Of a DNA stretch of 64,000 nucleotides, positions 39,638 through 48,025 are shown in pieces. Origin of the DNA: CAYNHQ01 sp964397255. GTDB taxonomy: Bacteria > Bdellovibrionota_G > JALEGL01 > DATDPG01. The notes beneath the pieces were generated by a model. It made no database searches and was not told the origin of the DNA. It saw only the letters and a program-made list of their open reading frames with translations. Position 1 is the stretch's first letter. Every line of letters starts with the position of its first letter. The stretch is taken from contig CAYNHQ010000005.1 of assembly GCA_964397255.1 (NCBI GenBank), forward strand, positions 124,001-188,000, given 5' to 3'. Both the position numbers and the translations under genes were made by a program.

Positions 39638-40810
39638 ATGGGAGGTTTGATCGAACCGAAACAAATCCTGTTCGTCTCCCCGTTCTCCTATGCGGTTAGT
39701 GGCGCAGACGAAAGTCTTTTAACCATTCTTCGTGCACTTCCGAAGGATCGATATGCGCCGCACGTTGCCCTACCGACCGGTTCCCCCTACAAGCCCCGAT
39801 TTGCTGAAGCCGGTGCGCAAGTCCATGAACTCACGATCCGTAGGCTTTATAGAACCATCAATCCTTTTTACTGGTTGATCTTTTTTGGAGCGATGCCTCT
39901 TGAATTATTCCGATTTTGGCGACTGATAGGAAAGACGGGCGTCGATGTCGTTCATTTAAATATGGAATCAAATCTTTCTGCGGCAATCATTGGGCGTTTG
40001 CGAAGGATACCGGTGATCATTCATTATCGTGGAAACGCGAGTGACGAACCACTTTGGTTTTTCAATGTATTTCTTCGATTGATTTATGTATTGGCGGACC
40101 ACATCTTTGTCATCAGCCATGCGGTCGGCAAAATTTTCTTTAAACGTCAACTTGGAGAGCGAGTTGAAGTGCTCTACAACGCTCTCGATCTCAGCCCGTA
40201 TCTTGCCGAGAAATCCCGTGAATATTTCACTCAGCATGCCGAGTCATTCCGTGAAAAACGCGTGATAACCTATTTAGGTCGGCTTCACCCTCGGAAAAGA
40301 GTGATCGACCTCATTAATGCGGCCCCCGAAGTTATACGTCGTTTTCCAAACGTGGTGATCGCGATCATTGGTGGCGACTTGAATATCCCCGAGGAGCAAG
40401 CTTATCGAGGCATGCTTGAGACTCGAGTGAGGGAACTAAATTTGCAGTCAAAGATTCTATTCTTGGGCGCCGAACGCAACGTGTCTTACGCGCTTCATTC
40501 GAGTGACCTCTTTGTTCTACCTTCCGCGGCCGAGGGATTTGGAAGAACAATCATTGAAGCTATGGCTGCGGGCGTTCCCGTGATCGCAACCGATTCCGGT
40601 GCTTTCCCGGAACTTTTGAAAGGCGGAAAATACGGGCGACTCTATCCTCTTGGCCGTACCGACCTTCTGGCCGCCGCAATCAACGAAAGCCTAGAGGATC
40701 CAAAAAATTACCAGACAAGTATCGCAGCTCAGGCATATGCTCATGAGCGATTTGATATTGTGAAGCATGTCGCTCGAATCACGGAAATCTATGACGAACT
40801 CCTTTGTTGA
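39638..40810 (+). CDS. Glycosyltransferase family 4
   Basis: 390-aa GT-B retaining glycosyltransferase, cytoplasmic face. N-terminal part: ILFVSPFSYAVSGADESLLT and VDVVHLNMESNLSAAIIGRL; C-terminal donor domain: VITYLGRLHPRKRVIDLINA and the E-x7-E-type site PSAAEGFGRTIIEAMAAGVP with VIATDSGAFPELL. Donor is a nucleotide sugar, acceptor a lipid-linked glycan. The open frame reaches back to 39551 but overlaps the polymerase gene; ATG 39638 (MGGLIEPKQIL) clears it and follows a good promoter by 11 nt. It overlaps the acetyltransferase gene by 20 bp. Confidence 0.9.
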   Translation: MGGLIEPKQILFVSPFSYAVSGADESLLTILRALPKDRYAPHVALPTGSPYKPRFAEAGAQVHELTIRRLYRTINPFYWLIFFGAMPLELFRFWRLIGKTGVDVVHLNMESNLSAAIIGRLRRIPVIIHYRGNASDEPLWFFNVFLRLIYVLADHIFVISHAVGKIFFKRQLGERVEVLYNALDLSPYLAEKSREYFTQHAESFREKRVITYLGRLHPRKRVIDLINAAPEVIRRFPNVVIAIIGGDLNIPEEQAYRGMLETRVRELNLQSKILFLGAERNVSYALHSSDLFVLPSAAEGFGRTIIEAMAAGVPVIATDSGAFPELLKGGKYGRLYPLGRTDLLAAAINESLEDPKNYQTSIAAQAYAHERFDIVKHVARITEIYDELLC

Positions 40811-41342
40811 TCTCTCTCGCTATTCCTCGCCTCTTGATCGAGGCCGTCCATTTTTTATCGAATGTCTCTGGCGAATCGTTTCTGCGCTTTTATTTCAAAG
40901 TTCGTGGTTTCCCAACTATGGAGCCAAACGATTTCTTCTTCGTCTCTTTGGAGCGGAGGTCGGCGTTGGAGTTCTCATTAAACCGAGAGTCACCATAACC
41001 TTCCCTTGGCGACTGACCATCGATCAGTACGCGTGGATTGGAGAGGGAACCTGGCTTGATTCTCTGGATCATATCCGGATCGGGGAAAGCGCATGCGTTT
41101 CACAAAATTCCTACCTGTGCACTGGCAATCATGATGCACACTCCAAAGAGTTCGGCCTACGGACAGCACCCATTGAGATCGGGCGAGGCGCTTGGGTCGC
41201 CGCCGGAGCCATCGTGGGTCCCGGTGTTCGCATGGGGGAGGGGGCCATGCTTTCGCTTGGCTCTGTCGCTACGGGTCATCTTGAGCCGAATGGAATTTAC
41301 CGCGGGAATCCCGCCCAAAAAATCGGAACGCGACGCTTATAG
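40791..41342 (+). CDS. WcaF-like hexapeptide-repeat O-acetyltransferase
   Basis: 183-aa left-handed beta-helix acetyltransferase, closest in pattern to WcaF of colanic acid synthesis. Features: N-terminal helix PLDRGRPFFIECLWRIVSAL, hexapeptide turns (VGVGVLIKPRVTITFPWRLT, IGEGTWLDSL, IRIGESACVS) and the catalytic-loop histidine in TGNHDAHSKEFGLRTAPIEI, ending NPAQKIG. It likely adds acetyl from acetyl-CoA to a sugar in the repeat unit. ATG 40791 is chosen over 40767. Its TAG (41340-41342) overlaps the region of the convergent HisF-like stop (41337-41339). Confidence 0.87.
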   Translation: MTNSFVDLSRYSSPLDRGRPFFIECLWRIVSALLFQSSWFPNYGAKRFLLRLFGAEVGVGVLIKPRVTITFPWRLTIDQYAWIGEGTWLDSLDHIRIGESACVSQNSYLCTGNHDAHSKEFGLRTAPIEIGRGAWVAAGAIVGPGVRMGEGAMLSLGSVATGHLEPNGIYRGNPAQKIGTRRL

Positions 41343-42101
41343 ACCCATAAATATTTTTTCCAGATCTTGTCTCTCGGGAAAATTAATCAACACCGCCCGA
41401 TGGACGCCATGAAAAACAAAAAGACTACCGGCCGCGACTGCCGAAGCGCCCGCCCGTACACCTTCAACCAAATCGGTCATATTCCGCGCGCCGCCACAAG
41501 CAATCAAAGGAATAGAGATCGCCGAAGCTACATCGTGGATGAGTTTTAAATCGTATCCACCGTAAGTGCCATCGCGATCAATTGACTGCAGAAGAATTTC
41601 CCCTGCACCAGAGTCTGAAAGTCGTTTGGCGGTTGTTACAGGATCTTGTGCGCAATTTCGTTCTCCGCCATCGGTGTAAATTCGGTAACGGCCGAAGAAA
41701 TCTCGTTTTACGTCGATGGAAGCCACCATCGCCTGACTCCCAAATCGCTTCGCCCCCTCCGAAATAAGATGGGGATCCGAATAAAGAGATCGATTCAAAA
41801 TCACTTTTTCTACACCGGTTCGAAAAATTCTTTCCATCTCTTGGAGTGATCGAATTCCTCCTCCAATCGCTAGCGGCATGAAACACTCGCTCGCGAGATC
41901 GGCGATTCGCCCAAAATTTGGACCTCGATTTTCCAAGCTCGCGGAAAGATCGAGAACGGCGAGTTCGTCGACTTCTTTCTCGTTGAAAATCTTCACGGCA
42001 TTGATCGGATCGCCTACATATCTGTCCTTTCCAAACCGGACCGTCTTTACAAGGCCATCTCCTCGAATCAACAGGACGGGAATAACGCGAGGAATTTTCA
42101 T
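41337..42101 (-). CDS. HisF-like cyclase paralog for amidino-sugar synthesis (WbuZ-like)
   Basis: 254-aa TIM barrel resembling the HisF subunit of imidazole glycerol phosphate synthase. It is not histidine biosynthesis: RVIPVLLIRGDGLVKTVRFG replaces the HisF start, so the position of catalytic Asp11 is Leu11, while Asp130 (ASIDVK) is kept. This change is typical of LPS-cluster HisF paralogs that act as ammonia-conducting partners. It pairs with the HisH-like protein just upstream (TGATG overlap) and the WbpG-like enzyme, together amidating an acetamido sugar. Start ATG 42101 is chosen since the TTG three bases earlier is not needed. No hisA, hisI or other his genes are near. Confidence 0.87.
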   Translation of the reverse strand: MKIPRVIPVLLIRGDGLVKTVRFGKDRYVGDPINAVKIFNEKEVDELAVLDLSASLENRGPNFGRIADLASECFMPLAIGGGIRSLQEMERIFRTGVEKVILNRSLYSDPHLISEGAKRFGSQAMVASIDVKRDFFGRYRIYTDGGERNCAQDPVTTAKRLSDSGAGEILLQSIDRDGTYGGYDLKLIHDVASAISIPLIACGGARNMTDLVEGVRAGASAVAAGSLFVFHGVHRAVLINFPERQDLEKIFMGL

Positions 42102-42718
42102 CAAAACTCTTTGGCGAATCGTTCCAAAAGACGAAGGCCGAATCGGTGACTCTTTTCAGGATGAAACTGGACGGCCGCAATATGCCCGCGTTCCAAAGCC
42201 GCTGCGAACCGATAACCGTATTCCGCAATCGCGGCTACTTCCATAGGGTCGGCAGATTCAAAATGAAAGGAATGCACGAAGTAGTAGCGCTGATCTTTTG
42301 CAAGGCCCGCAAATAGGCGGCTCGAGGGTTGAGCTTCCACCTCATTCCAGCCCATATGGGGAATCGGAAATCGAGGCGGGAGTCGATTCGCCTGGAAACG
42401 AACCGTAGTCGATGAAAGCCAGCCAAGACCCGGAAGGGCTCCCTCTTCGCTTCCCTTTGTCATGAGGTGAGCGCCGAGGCAAATTCCCAAAATCGGAATT
42501 CTTTGTTCAATCACTCGCCTTTGAAGGGGATCCACCAAACCGCGTTCTTTGAGCATCGACATTCCATGATCAAAAGCGCCCACACCAGGTAAAACGAGCT
42601 TTTCGGCCCGCATGATCTCCTCTTCTTTCCCGGTAATAGTTGAAGGGATTCCCAGCTGTTTAAGCATATTCGAGATTGAGCCAGCGTTCCCGACACCGTA
42701 GTCGATGATCGTGATCAC
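42101..42718 (-). CDS. HisH-like glutamine amidotransferase paralog (WbuY-like)
   Basis: 205-aa class I glutamine amidotransferase that supplies ammonia from glutamine. The triad is visible: Cys80 in ILGICLGAHLM, His186 and Glu188 in VQFHPEKSH, with the oxyanion motif LPGVGAFDHGM. The start is GTG 42718 (MITIIDYGVGN), which gives a GGAAGAG ribosome site and a 4-bp overlap with the preceding polymerase stop; the longer TTG frame lacks that. In this setting it works with the HisF-like and WbpG-like proteins, not in histidine synthesis. Confidence 0.88.
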   Translation of the reverse strand: MITIIDYGVGNAGSISNMLKQLGIPSTITGKEEEIMRAEKLVLPGVGAFDHGMSMLKERGLVDPLQRRVIEQRIPILGICLGAHLMTKGSEEGALPGLGWLSSTTVRFQANRLPPRFPIPHMGWNEVEAQPSSRLFAGLAKDQRYYFVHSFHFESADPMEVAAIAEYGYRFAAALERGHIAAVQFHPEKSHRFGLRLLERFAKEF

Positions 42719-44133
42719 GCGCTCTTCCAATCACAGAATGACGTGGAAACTTTAACGAAAAGCATTGCCGACAGCCAAAAAGGGAAGCAAAAAATACTCC
42801 CGACAGACGTAAACCACGCTTCAAACATTCCCGAGATTAATCCCGCAACGATGGTGGCGAAAAGAGCCACAGCAAGTCTGTAACTCCCTGTTGTTTGTAA
42901 CGGAAATATGAGTCGGAAAGCACCAAAGATTAAAATAAAAAGAAAAGAGAAATATAAAGGTGCCGCACCCAGGTACCCCATATTTACCAATTCTTCAAGG
43001 TAACCGTTGTGGACATGGGCTCCCTGAAATTCAGGGATTTCTGGAAAATATCCCTTAATGAAGAGCTGGTCTGTAATTGCAAAACCATGGCCGAGGAATG
43101 GACGCTGTTTCACCAATCTCCAGGCCGCGTCCCAAATGAGGGTTCTCCCACTTCCTGTTTGAAGTGACTCAGAGCGAACGATGTGTTCGCGTAAAAAGGA
43201 AGAATTGTTGTCAGATTGCTCTACAGTTTTTCCGATCAAGAAATGTATGGATAGGACAAGTATAGCGATACCCGTCAAAAGAATGAGGTGCTTCCGGTAA
43301 GAAAGCGTGAATTGAACAAGTAGAGTGACAATGGCTGTAACAATTGCTCCTCTAGATCCTGACCAAATAAGCGAAATTACAATGACACTTAACACTCCCC
43401 AAGCTAAATTCTTGGGTATTCGAAGAGGCTTGTCGAGAAGAACCCAAATAGCAACAGGTAGTGACATTGCCGCATAATGTCCGAGCTGGTTTGGGTTTCC
43501 GAGTACGAGTCGGAGTCTTCCTCCCCGAATCATGCCAGGTAGGTGTCCCAATAAAAATAAGTATCCGATGCCTGATACGATGATGAAGCACCACCAATAG
43601 GAAGCAAAATAACGTTTGCAGGCTTCCGTATCGTTGGCCCGAATCCAGAAATACACATAAATGACAAAGAATAAGAGAAAGAATGACATCGATCGCTGAA
43701 AAGAAATCCATCGATCCACTGAAGATATGGTCGTGATGAATCCCATTATGGTTACAGTAAAGAAAAGAATATGAAGAAGTGTTCGCCGCTGCTCGAGGTG
43801 TATGGTCGTGCTTCGTTTGGCCTCGAAAAAAAGAAGCAGACCTCGAATCGTAATCAATCCCAGGAGAAAAAACCGGACGTAAAACGTCTGAGCGGCGATA
43901 TCCCAGCGATAGCAACTCCCCAACGCCAGCGCGAGGATTAAAAGAATTGTAAGTACACTTTCATTCGATCTAAAGGCAATAAAAGCCAGTACAAGTCCCC
44001 CTCCGAGCGCAGCAATGGGTAGGGGTCCCCACTCCACAAGAGTTGCACTGATCAAAAGGGAAACAGCAACCAGAGCGAGAAGTGTAATCACCTCCAAGGT
44101 TTTTTCGCTTCCCGTTGTGCTGAAGAGGTTCAT
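42715..44133 (-). CDS. O-antigen polymerase/ligase family membrane protein
   Basis: 472 aa with about 11 TM helices. The Wzy/WaaL-like core shows GGRLRLVLGNPNQLGHYAAM, SGSRGAIVTAIVTLLVQF and the large periplasmic loop with GHGFAITDQLF and GAHVHNGYLEELVNMG (His-Asn-Gly motif usual in the family). Start ATG 44133 (MNLFSTTGSEKTL) is chosen because longer frames run into the upstream glycosyltransferase gene. Whether it polymerises the repeat unit or ligates it is not settled; the 37096 protein is the other candidate for one of these jobs. Confidence 0.85.
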   Translation of the reverse strand: MNLFSTTGSEKTLEVITLLALVAVSLLISATLVEWGPLPIAALGGGLVLAFIAFRSNESVLTILLILALALGSCYRWDIAAQTFYVRFFLLGLITIRGLLLFFEAKRSTTIHLEQRRTLLHILFFTVTIMGFITTISSVDRWISFQRSMSFFLLFFVIYVYFWIRANDTEACKRYFASYWWCFIIVSGIGYLFLLGHLPGMIRGGRLRLVLGNPNQLGHYAAMSLPVAIWVLLDKPLRIPKNLAWGVLSVIVISLIWSGSRGAIVTAIVTLLVQFTLSYRKHLILLTGIAILVLSIHFLIGKTVEQSDNNSSFLREHIVRSESLQTGSGRTLIWDAAWRLVKQRPFLGHGFAITDQLFIKGYFPEIPEFQGAHVHNGYLEELVNMGYLGAAPLYFSFLFILIFGAFRLIFPLQTTGSYRLAVALFATIVAGLISGMFEAWFTSVGSIFCFPFWLSAMLFVKVSTSFCDWKSA

Positions 44134-44149
44134 ATGGCGCAGGATTGTT

Positions 44150-45316
44150 TCAACTTGCTTGAATGACGCGAACCAATGTTTGCATTGTTCGTTGGGCCGC
44201 GAGAGACCAATCACAAAATTGTTGCGCGGCTTTTCTCGCATTTGATCCCATCTCCATTCCCAACGACCGATTTCCTAAGATCGAAACGATTGCTCTAGCT
44301 AGTGCCGGAGGATCCGCAGGCGGCACAAGGATTCCACACCGATGTTTTTCCAAGATTTCCAATCCACTCAATCTAGATGCAATCGTTGGTTTACCACAGG
44401 ACATATACTCATACAGTTTTAGCGGAGAATATCCTGAATCATGGGCTTCTTTGGAAACCAGTGGCAAGACCATTACATCGCAGGCCGAGATATAGGTCGG
44501 AACCCGTTCGTAGGGGACCGAGCCTAAAAACAAGAAATTTTTGAATACTCCCAAGCGTTGCGTCTCATTCATGAGCTCATCCCGCGTCGCTCCTTCTCCC
44601 ACCAGCATAAAACGTACGTTTGGAAACTCTTCTAGCACCAAAGGAGAAGCGGCTACCAAGAAATGCAGGCCATGCCACACGTACATCATCCCTACAAAAC
44701 CCACGTAAAGTTGAGAAGTGAGATTTAGTTCCCGTCGCGCTTCATCCTGCGATCGGGGAGAAAACAACGTCGTATTAGCTCCATTCGCGATCACAAAAAC
44801 TCTCTCTTCAGAAAGAGAGTAATGTCGGAGTAATTCAGAGCGAATTCCGCTAGCAACTGTAATGACGACTCTCGAAAGCTTTAGCTTTAGTTTGAAACAA
44901 GTCTTCACTAACCAAAGTTTAAGCCCCTTAATTTTAAAAAATCGAGCCTCCTCCAATGGATGACTCGGGACCTCAAGAACCATTGCGATTTGAAGAACAA
45001 CGCTTACCAGAATTGGAGCCAGATCTAAGGACGAATTACGGATATAAATGACATCGGGTCTACGAAGCAGGCTGCTCCAAAAAAGCCCTAAAGTGAGCGC
45101 GAGCTGATACGTTACATCCGCAACGCCGCGAATGGGGATATAAGGAACCCTGACAATTCTTAGATCGTTCGTTTTCACGGGGTGCTTTCCTTTTCGAAGA
45201 CACCATAGTGTTACGTCATTTCCAAATCGGGCGACATTGGACCACTTTTCCAAAAGGTGTGTTCGTTCCGCGTTCTGAACATGGAGGTCCACCATTGAAA
45301 CCACGTAAATCCTCAT
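44150..45316 (-). CDS. Glycosyltransferase family 4
   Basis: 388-aa GT-B glycosyltransferase. N-domain MRIYVVSMVDLHVQNAERTH with the acceptor part (RPDVIYIRNSSLDLAPILVS); donor domain with LYVGFVGMMYVWHGLHFLV, MLVGEGATRDEL and the active-site segment SKEAHDSGYSPLKLYEYMSC with GKPTIASRLSG, a variant of the E-x7-E site. Start ATG 45316 shares one base with the WbpG-like stop (TGATG); longer frames overlap that gene. Part of the reverse operon 48008-41337. Confidence 0.9.
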   Translation of the reverse strand: MRIYVVSMVDLHVQNAERTHLLEKWSNVARFGNDVTLWCLRKGKHPVKTNDLRIVRVPYIPIRGVADVTYQLALTLGLFWSSLLRRPDVIYIRNSSLDLAPILVSVVLQIAMVLEVPSHPLEEARFFKIKGLKLWLVKTCFKLKLKLSRVVITVASGIRSELLRHYSLSEERVFVIANGANTTLFSPRSQDEARRELNLTSQLYVGFVGMMYVWHGLHFLVAASPLVLEEFPNVRFMLVGEGATRDELMNETQRLGVFKNFLFLGSVPYERVPTYISACDVMVLPLVSKEAHDSGYSPLKLYEYMSCGKPTIASRLSGLEILEKHRCGILVPPADPPALARAIVSILGNRSLGMEMGSNARKAAQQFCDWSLAAQRTMQTLVRVIQAS

Positions 45317-46452
45317 CAAAGGGGCATCCGCTTTTGGGGTAAAAGGTGCATTTTCCTGGCCCAATGAATCACAGGAACGACGTCCCTTTGCCACCAGTCG
45401 CCCGTCGGGAAATCGCGATAACTCTTAGGTGGGGACGCCATGATCTCTTGAAATTCCGTTTCGCTGATTCCCAATTTCTTAATTACATACTGGCGATCAT
45501 CCTCCACTCGGCGCTCTGGCATGATTTCCTTTTCGAGTTCGCGCAGAGCCGCATCGCGCGGTATTTCACCCGAACAAACTAAACAGGAGAGATGGGCTCT
45601 TCGTTTATCAATTCCAAATTTTCTCGGCAAAATGAAGGATTGAAAAAAGCGCGTGTAAATAGATTCATGATGCTTTCCTTCGTAAGGCCGATAACGAAGC
45701 TCATTCTTGAGCGTTTCAAGAGCAGTGCCTTTATTATAGTCGATGTAGTCCAGGATGGGAAAGAACTCGATGCTTCCGCTTTTTTCATAATAGAGCAGTT
45801 GAAAAAGTCCGACATGCGGATAACTCTTTAAGGGATGTGTTCCAAAACGTCGGTGGACCGCCCGAATGTATCTCCAATCCCGCACCCCATGCGTCCAACG
45901 ATCGGGCAAAATCATCTCCGTCCGAAAATTGGTTCCCGAAATGACATGAGGGATTCCCTGCTGCCGGGCCATATCGATCAATGCTCCTAAGATAGCGTGA
46001 TCCGTAGGGATTTCGGCATCCGGCACGGAGGCTTTCAAAAAAGCCAATTGGAGATCGCGAAACTCGATCCAATTGAGCACTCGCGTATGAAGGTCGATTC
46101 CCAATAAATCAAGGGCCACGCGAATGTTAGAAACCGCCAATTCGGTGTTCCAGCCGTTGTCGACATGGACGGCAATCGCCCTTAGCCCCAGTTTCTTAAC
46201 TAAGTAAGCAACATACGTGGAGTCGACGCCTCCACTCATGCCAATGACGCAATCGTAAGACTTTCCCCATCCCGCACGTTTCATTTTTTGAACGCGCGCC
46301 TCAAGAAACCGAGCTCGTTTCTCTAGAGAGGGCTGCTCTTTGAGGTACAAATCGTAAGCCCGACAATGGTTGCAGTGTCCGTTTTGATCAAATCGAATCT
46401 CGGGATCTGATTCATCCATGACACATCGGCTGCACAGTCGTCCCATCTTCAC
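45316..46452 (-). CDS. N-acetyl sugar amidotransferase (WbpG/PseA-like)
   Basis: 378-aa PP-loop ATPase that converts a sugar acetamido group to an acetamidino group with ammonia from the HisH/HisF-like pair. The PP-loop SGGVDSTY (73-80) is intact, two CxxC pairs (Cys7/Cys10, Cys27/Cys30) suggest a zinc site, and the signature GTNFRTEMILPDRWTHGVRD is characteristic of WbpG, PseA and LgaJ-type enzymes. The last part has further cysteines (HLSCLVCSGEIP). GTG start overlaps the upstream gene's stop by 4 bp. The predicted product is an amidine-bearing sugar in the polymer. Confidence 0.93.
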   Translation of the reverse strand: MKMGRLCSRCVMDESDPEIRFDQNGHCNHCRAYDLYLKEQPSLEKRARFLEARVQKMKRAGWGKSYDCVIGMSGGVDSTYVAYLVKKLGLRAIAVHVDNGWNTELAVSNIRVALDLLGIDLHTRVLNWIEFRDLQLAFLKASVPDAEIPTDHAILGALIDMARQQGIPHVISGTNFRTEMILPDRWTHGVRDWRYIRAVHRRFGTHPLKSYPHVGLFQLLYYEKSGSIEFFPILDYIDYNKGTALETLKNELRYRPYEGKHHESIYTRFFQSFILPRKFGIDKRRAHLSCLVCSGEIPRDAALRELEKEIMPERRVEDDRQYVIKKLGISETEFQEIMASPPKSYRDFPTGDWWQRDVVPVIHWARKMHLLPQKRMPL

Positions 46453-47969
46453 CCAAGTCCCGCCTGATCAAGAAGTTGATCGATTGCCTTTTCACAAAGC
46501 AAATCTGATGAGCGTTCCCATTGAGGCTGCTTCTTCGCCTTTGGGGCCAGGATCTTCAAAATCTCTTCAAATTGTCCTTGATTGTAAGCGGTCTTAACGG
46601 CTCCGCTTGATATTTGACGGAAAAAGTATTGCTCGGAAGCGCGATCGATTGCAATGGAGGGAACTTCGAAGATCTCCGACTCAATAATCGAAGTAGATGT
46701 GGCAGTGACATGAACATCCATCGATTGCAATAGAATTGGCAAAGGGGCCTCGGTTGCTTCCAGGAGGTTGAAGTGCTCGATTTGGTATTTTTTCATGAAG
46801 TCCAAAAGCTCGGACATCCTATTCGTTCGAGAAGGATGAAGCCGGAACCACCAAAAAAACCGAGTAGAGGTATCTTTTATAGCATGTAGAATCCATTCAG
46901 GAGGAGGATCATATTGTAAAGTATAGAGGGCTTGTATCCGATTCGGATGTTTCTCTTTAATTTCACGGACCCGTTTGGCATCAGCTTCTCCGAGGGAATC
47001 CCTGCGTGCCCACCTTTGAAGCCAAAGATTTCCACCTAGAATGGGCACAGAGCGATGAGAATTGAGTCCGGCCCAGGTTTTGATCGCAAGGACGTCGGTT
47101 TGGGACCAGCACCAAAAGTAATTTGGCATGTCGAGATAACCTTCTTGCGGAAATTTTGTAAAACGGCCGTACGAAGGATGAAATTCTCCCGCCACGCCGT
47201 GTTGAAGATCGACGACCAAAAGTCCTCGTTTTCTGCAGGCATGTACAAAGGCACGTCCCTCGGTTGTTCCATAGTCCGTGACAAACGCTATCCTTGGATC
47301 CAGAGTCCTTAATATGTCCTCAAAATATTGGGCAGCCTTGTGGATCCAAACGCCCATGTGAACCACGTACGCGGGATCGAAAAGTTTCGAATTGACTCCC
47401 ATTCGCTCGACAAACTGCAAAAATTCTACATAGCGGTCCAGATTCACTCTGAATTTGAAAAGCCTCCTTTCAAGGAAGGTTAAAATATCGATTCGATCCA
47501 ATGCAGGTTGAATAATTTTGGATGGGCTTCTCCTGGGAATCCGATTTTCCTCTGTCTTGATGGATTCCAATAAATAGCTTTTCACTCCTCGAAGTTCGAG
47601 AAGTTCAATGAGGGAATCGCAGGGTTTGTTATAATAGCTTCCATCAATTCGAGTTCGGTCCAAGGAGTATGTGAGAAACGCAGCATCCACTTTGCGAAGC
47701 TCTTTCTCATTGTGAGCACGGTCACCGAAGCGTACTTCCCAATATTTCCTTATATTTCCGGCCCAATTCACGAGCTTGCGCACCCGTTGATGACTTGCTT
47801 CCTGAGGGGGTGCTTTCAGAGCTTCTAAAGATAAATTCGTAAGGGCGAGTTGATAGGTTAAATCGAATCGCAGAAAGGGCCACACGTGAATATTTTCAAT
47901 TTTCCACCGGTCCACGGGGAAAGTCGCCTCGATTTCATTGATGACGTCCATGAATTCAGCTGGCAACAT
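46449..47969 (-). CDS. Putative capsule-type GT-B glycosyltransferase
   Basis: About 506 aa, family uncertain. The C-terminal half has GT-B-like features of capsule and CDP-glycerol type transferases: FVTDYGTTEGRAFVHACRKR, VDLQHGVAGEFHPSYG, FRLHPSRTNRMSEL and DVHVTATSTSIIESEIFEVP. The N-terminal half (RWKIENIHVWPFLRFDLTYQ) is specific to this protein type. It has no signal peptide or TM segment. The frame extends to GTG 48008, only 17 bp from the divergent flippase start, so ATG 47969 (or 47951) is preferred, though no ribosome site is clear. It leads the reverse operon toward WbpG. Confidence 0.72.
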   Translation of the reverse strand: MLPAEFMDVINEIEATFPVDRWKIENIHVWPFLRFDLTYQLALTNLSLEALKAPPQEASHQRVRKLVNWAGNIRKYWEVRFGDRAHNEKELRKVDAAFLTYSLDRTRIDGSYYNKPCDSLIELLELRGVKSYLLESIKTEENRIPRRSPSKIIQPALDRIDILTFLERRLFKFRVNLDRYVEFLQFVERMGVNSKLFDPAYVVHMGVWIHKAAQYFEDILRTLDPRIAFVTDYGTTEGRAFVHACRKRGLLVVDLQHGVAGEFHPSYGRFTKFPQEGYLDMPNYFWCWSQTDVLAIKTWAGLNSHRSVPILGGNLWLQRWARRDSLGEADAKRVREIKEKHPNRIQALYTLQYDPPPEWILHAIKDTSTRFFWWFRLHPSRTNRMSELLDFMKKYQIEHFNLLEATEAPLPILLQSMDVHVTATSTSIIESEIFEVPSIAIDRASEQYFFRQISSGAVKTAYNQGQFEEILKILAPKAKKQPQWERSSDLLCEKAIDQLLDQAGLG

Positions 47970-47989
47970 TCGTAAACGATAGTCACAAA

Positions 47990-48018
47990 CTGACAACGTC
48001 ACAAGCACGAGCTACAAA
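47990..48018 (+). promoter_or_regulatory. Promoter of the flippase operon
   Basis: CTGACA (47990-47995, 5 of 6 consensus), a 17-bp spacer and TACAAA (48013-48018, 4 of 6). Transcription would begin near the flippase ATG at 48026, giving a leaderless or nearly leaderless mRNA, although an AAGGAA lies in the short gap. Confidence 0.45.
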
Positions 48019-48025
48019 TAAGGAA

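Noticed and set aside
41578..42228. 216-codon frame on the same strand as the HisF-like gene, in another reading frame
   Set aside because: Ser/Arg-rich shadow of the HisF/HisH-like genes, which have clear motifs and coupled starts.
41337..42718. Histidine biosynthesis genes hisF and hisH
   Set aside because: HisF Asp11 is Leu, the N-terminus matches LPS-cluster paralogs, no other his genes are near, and a WbpG-like enzyme is in the same operon.
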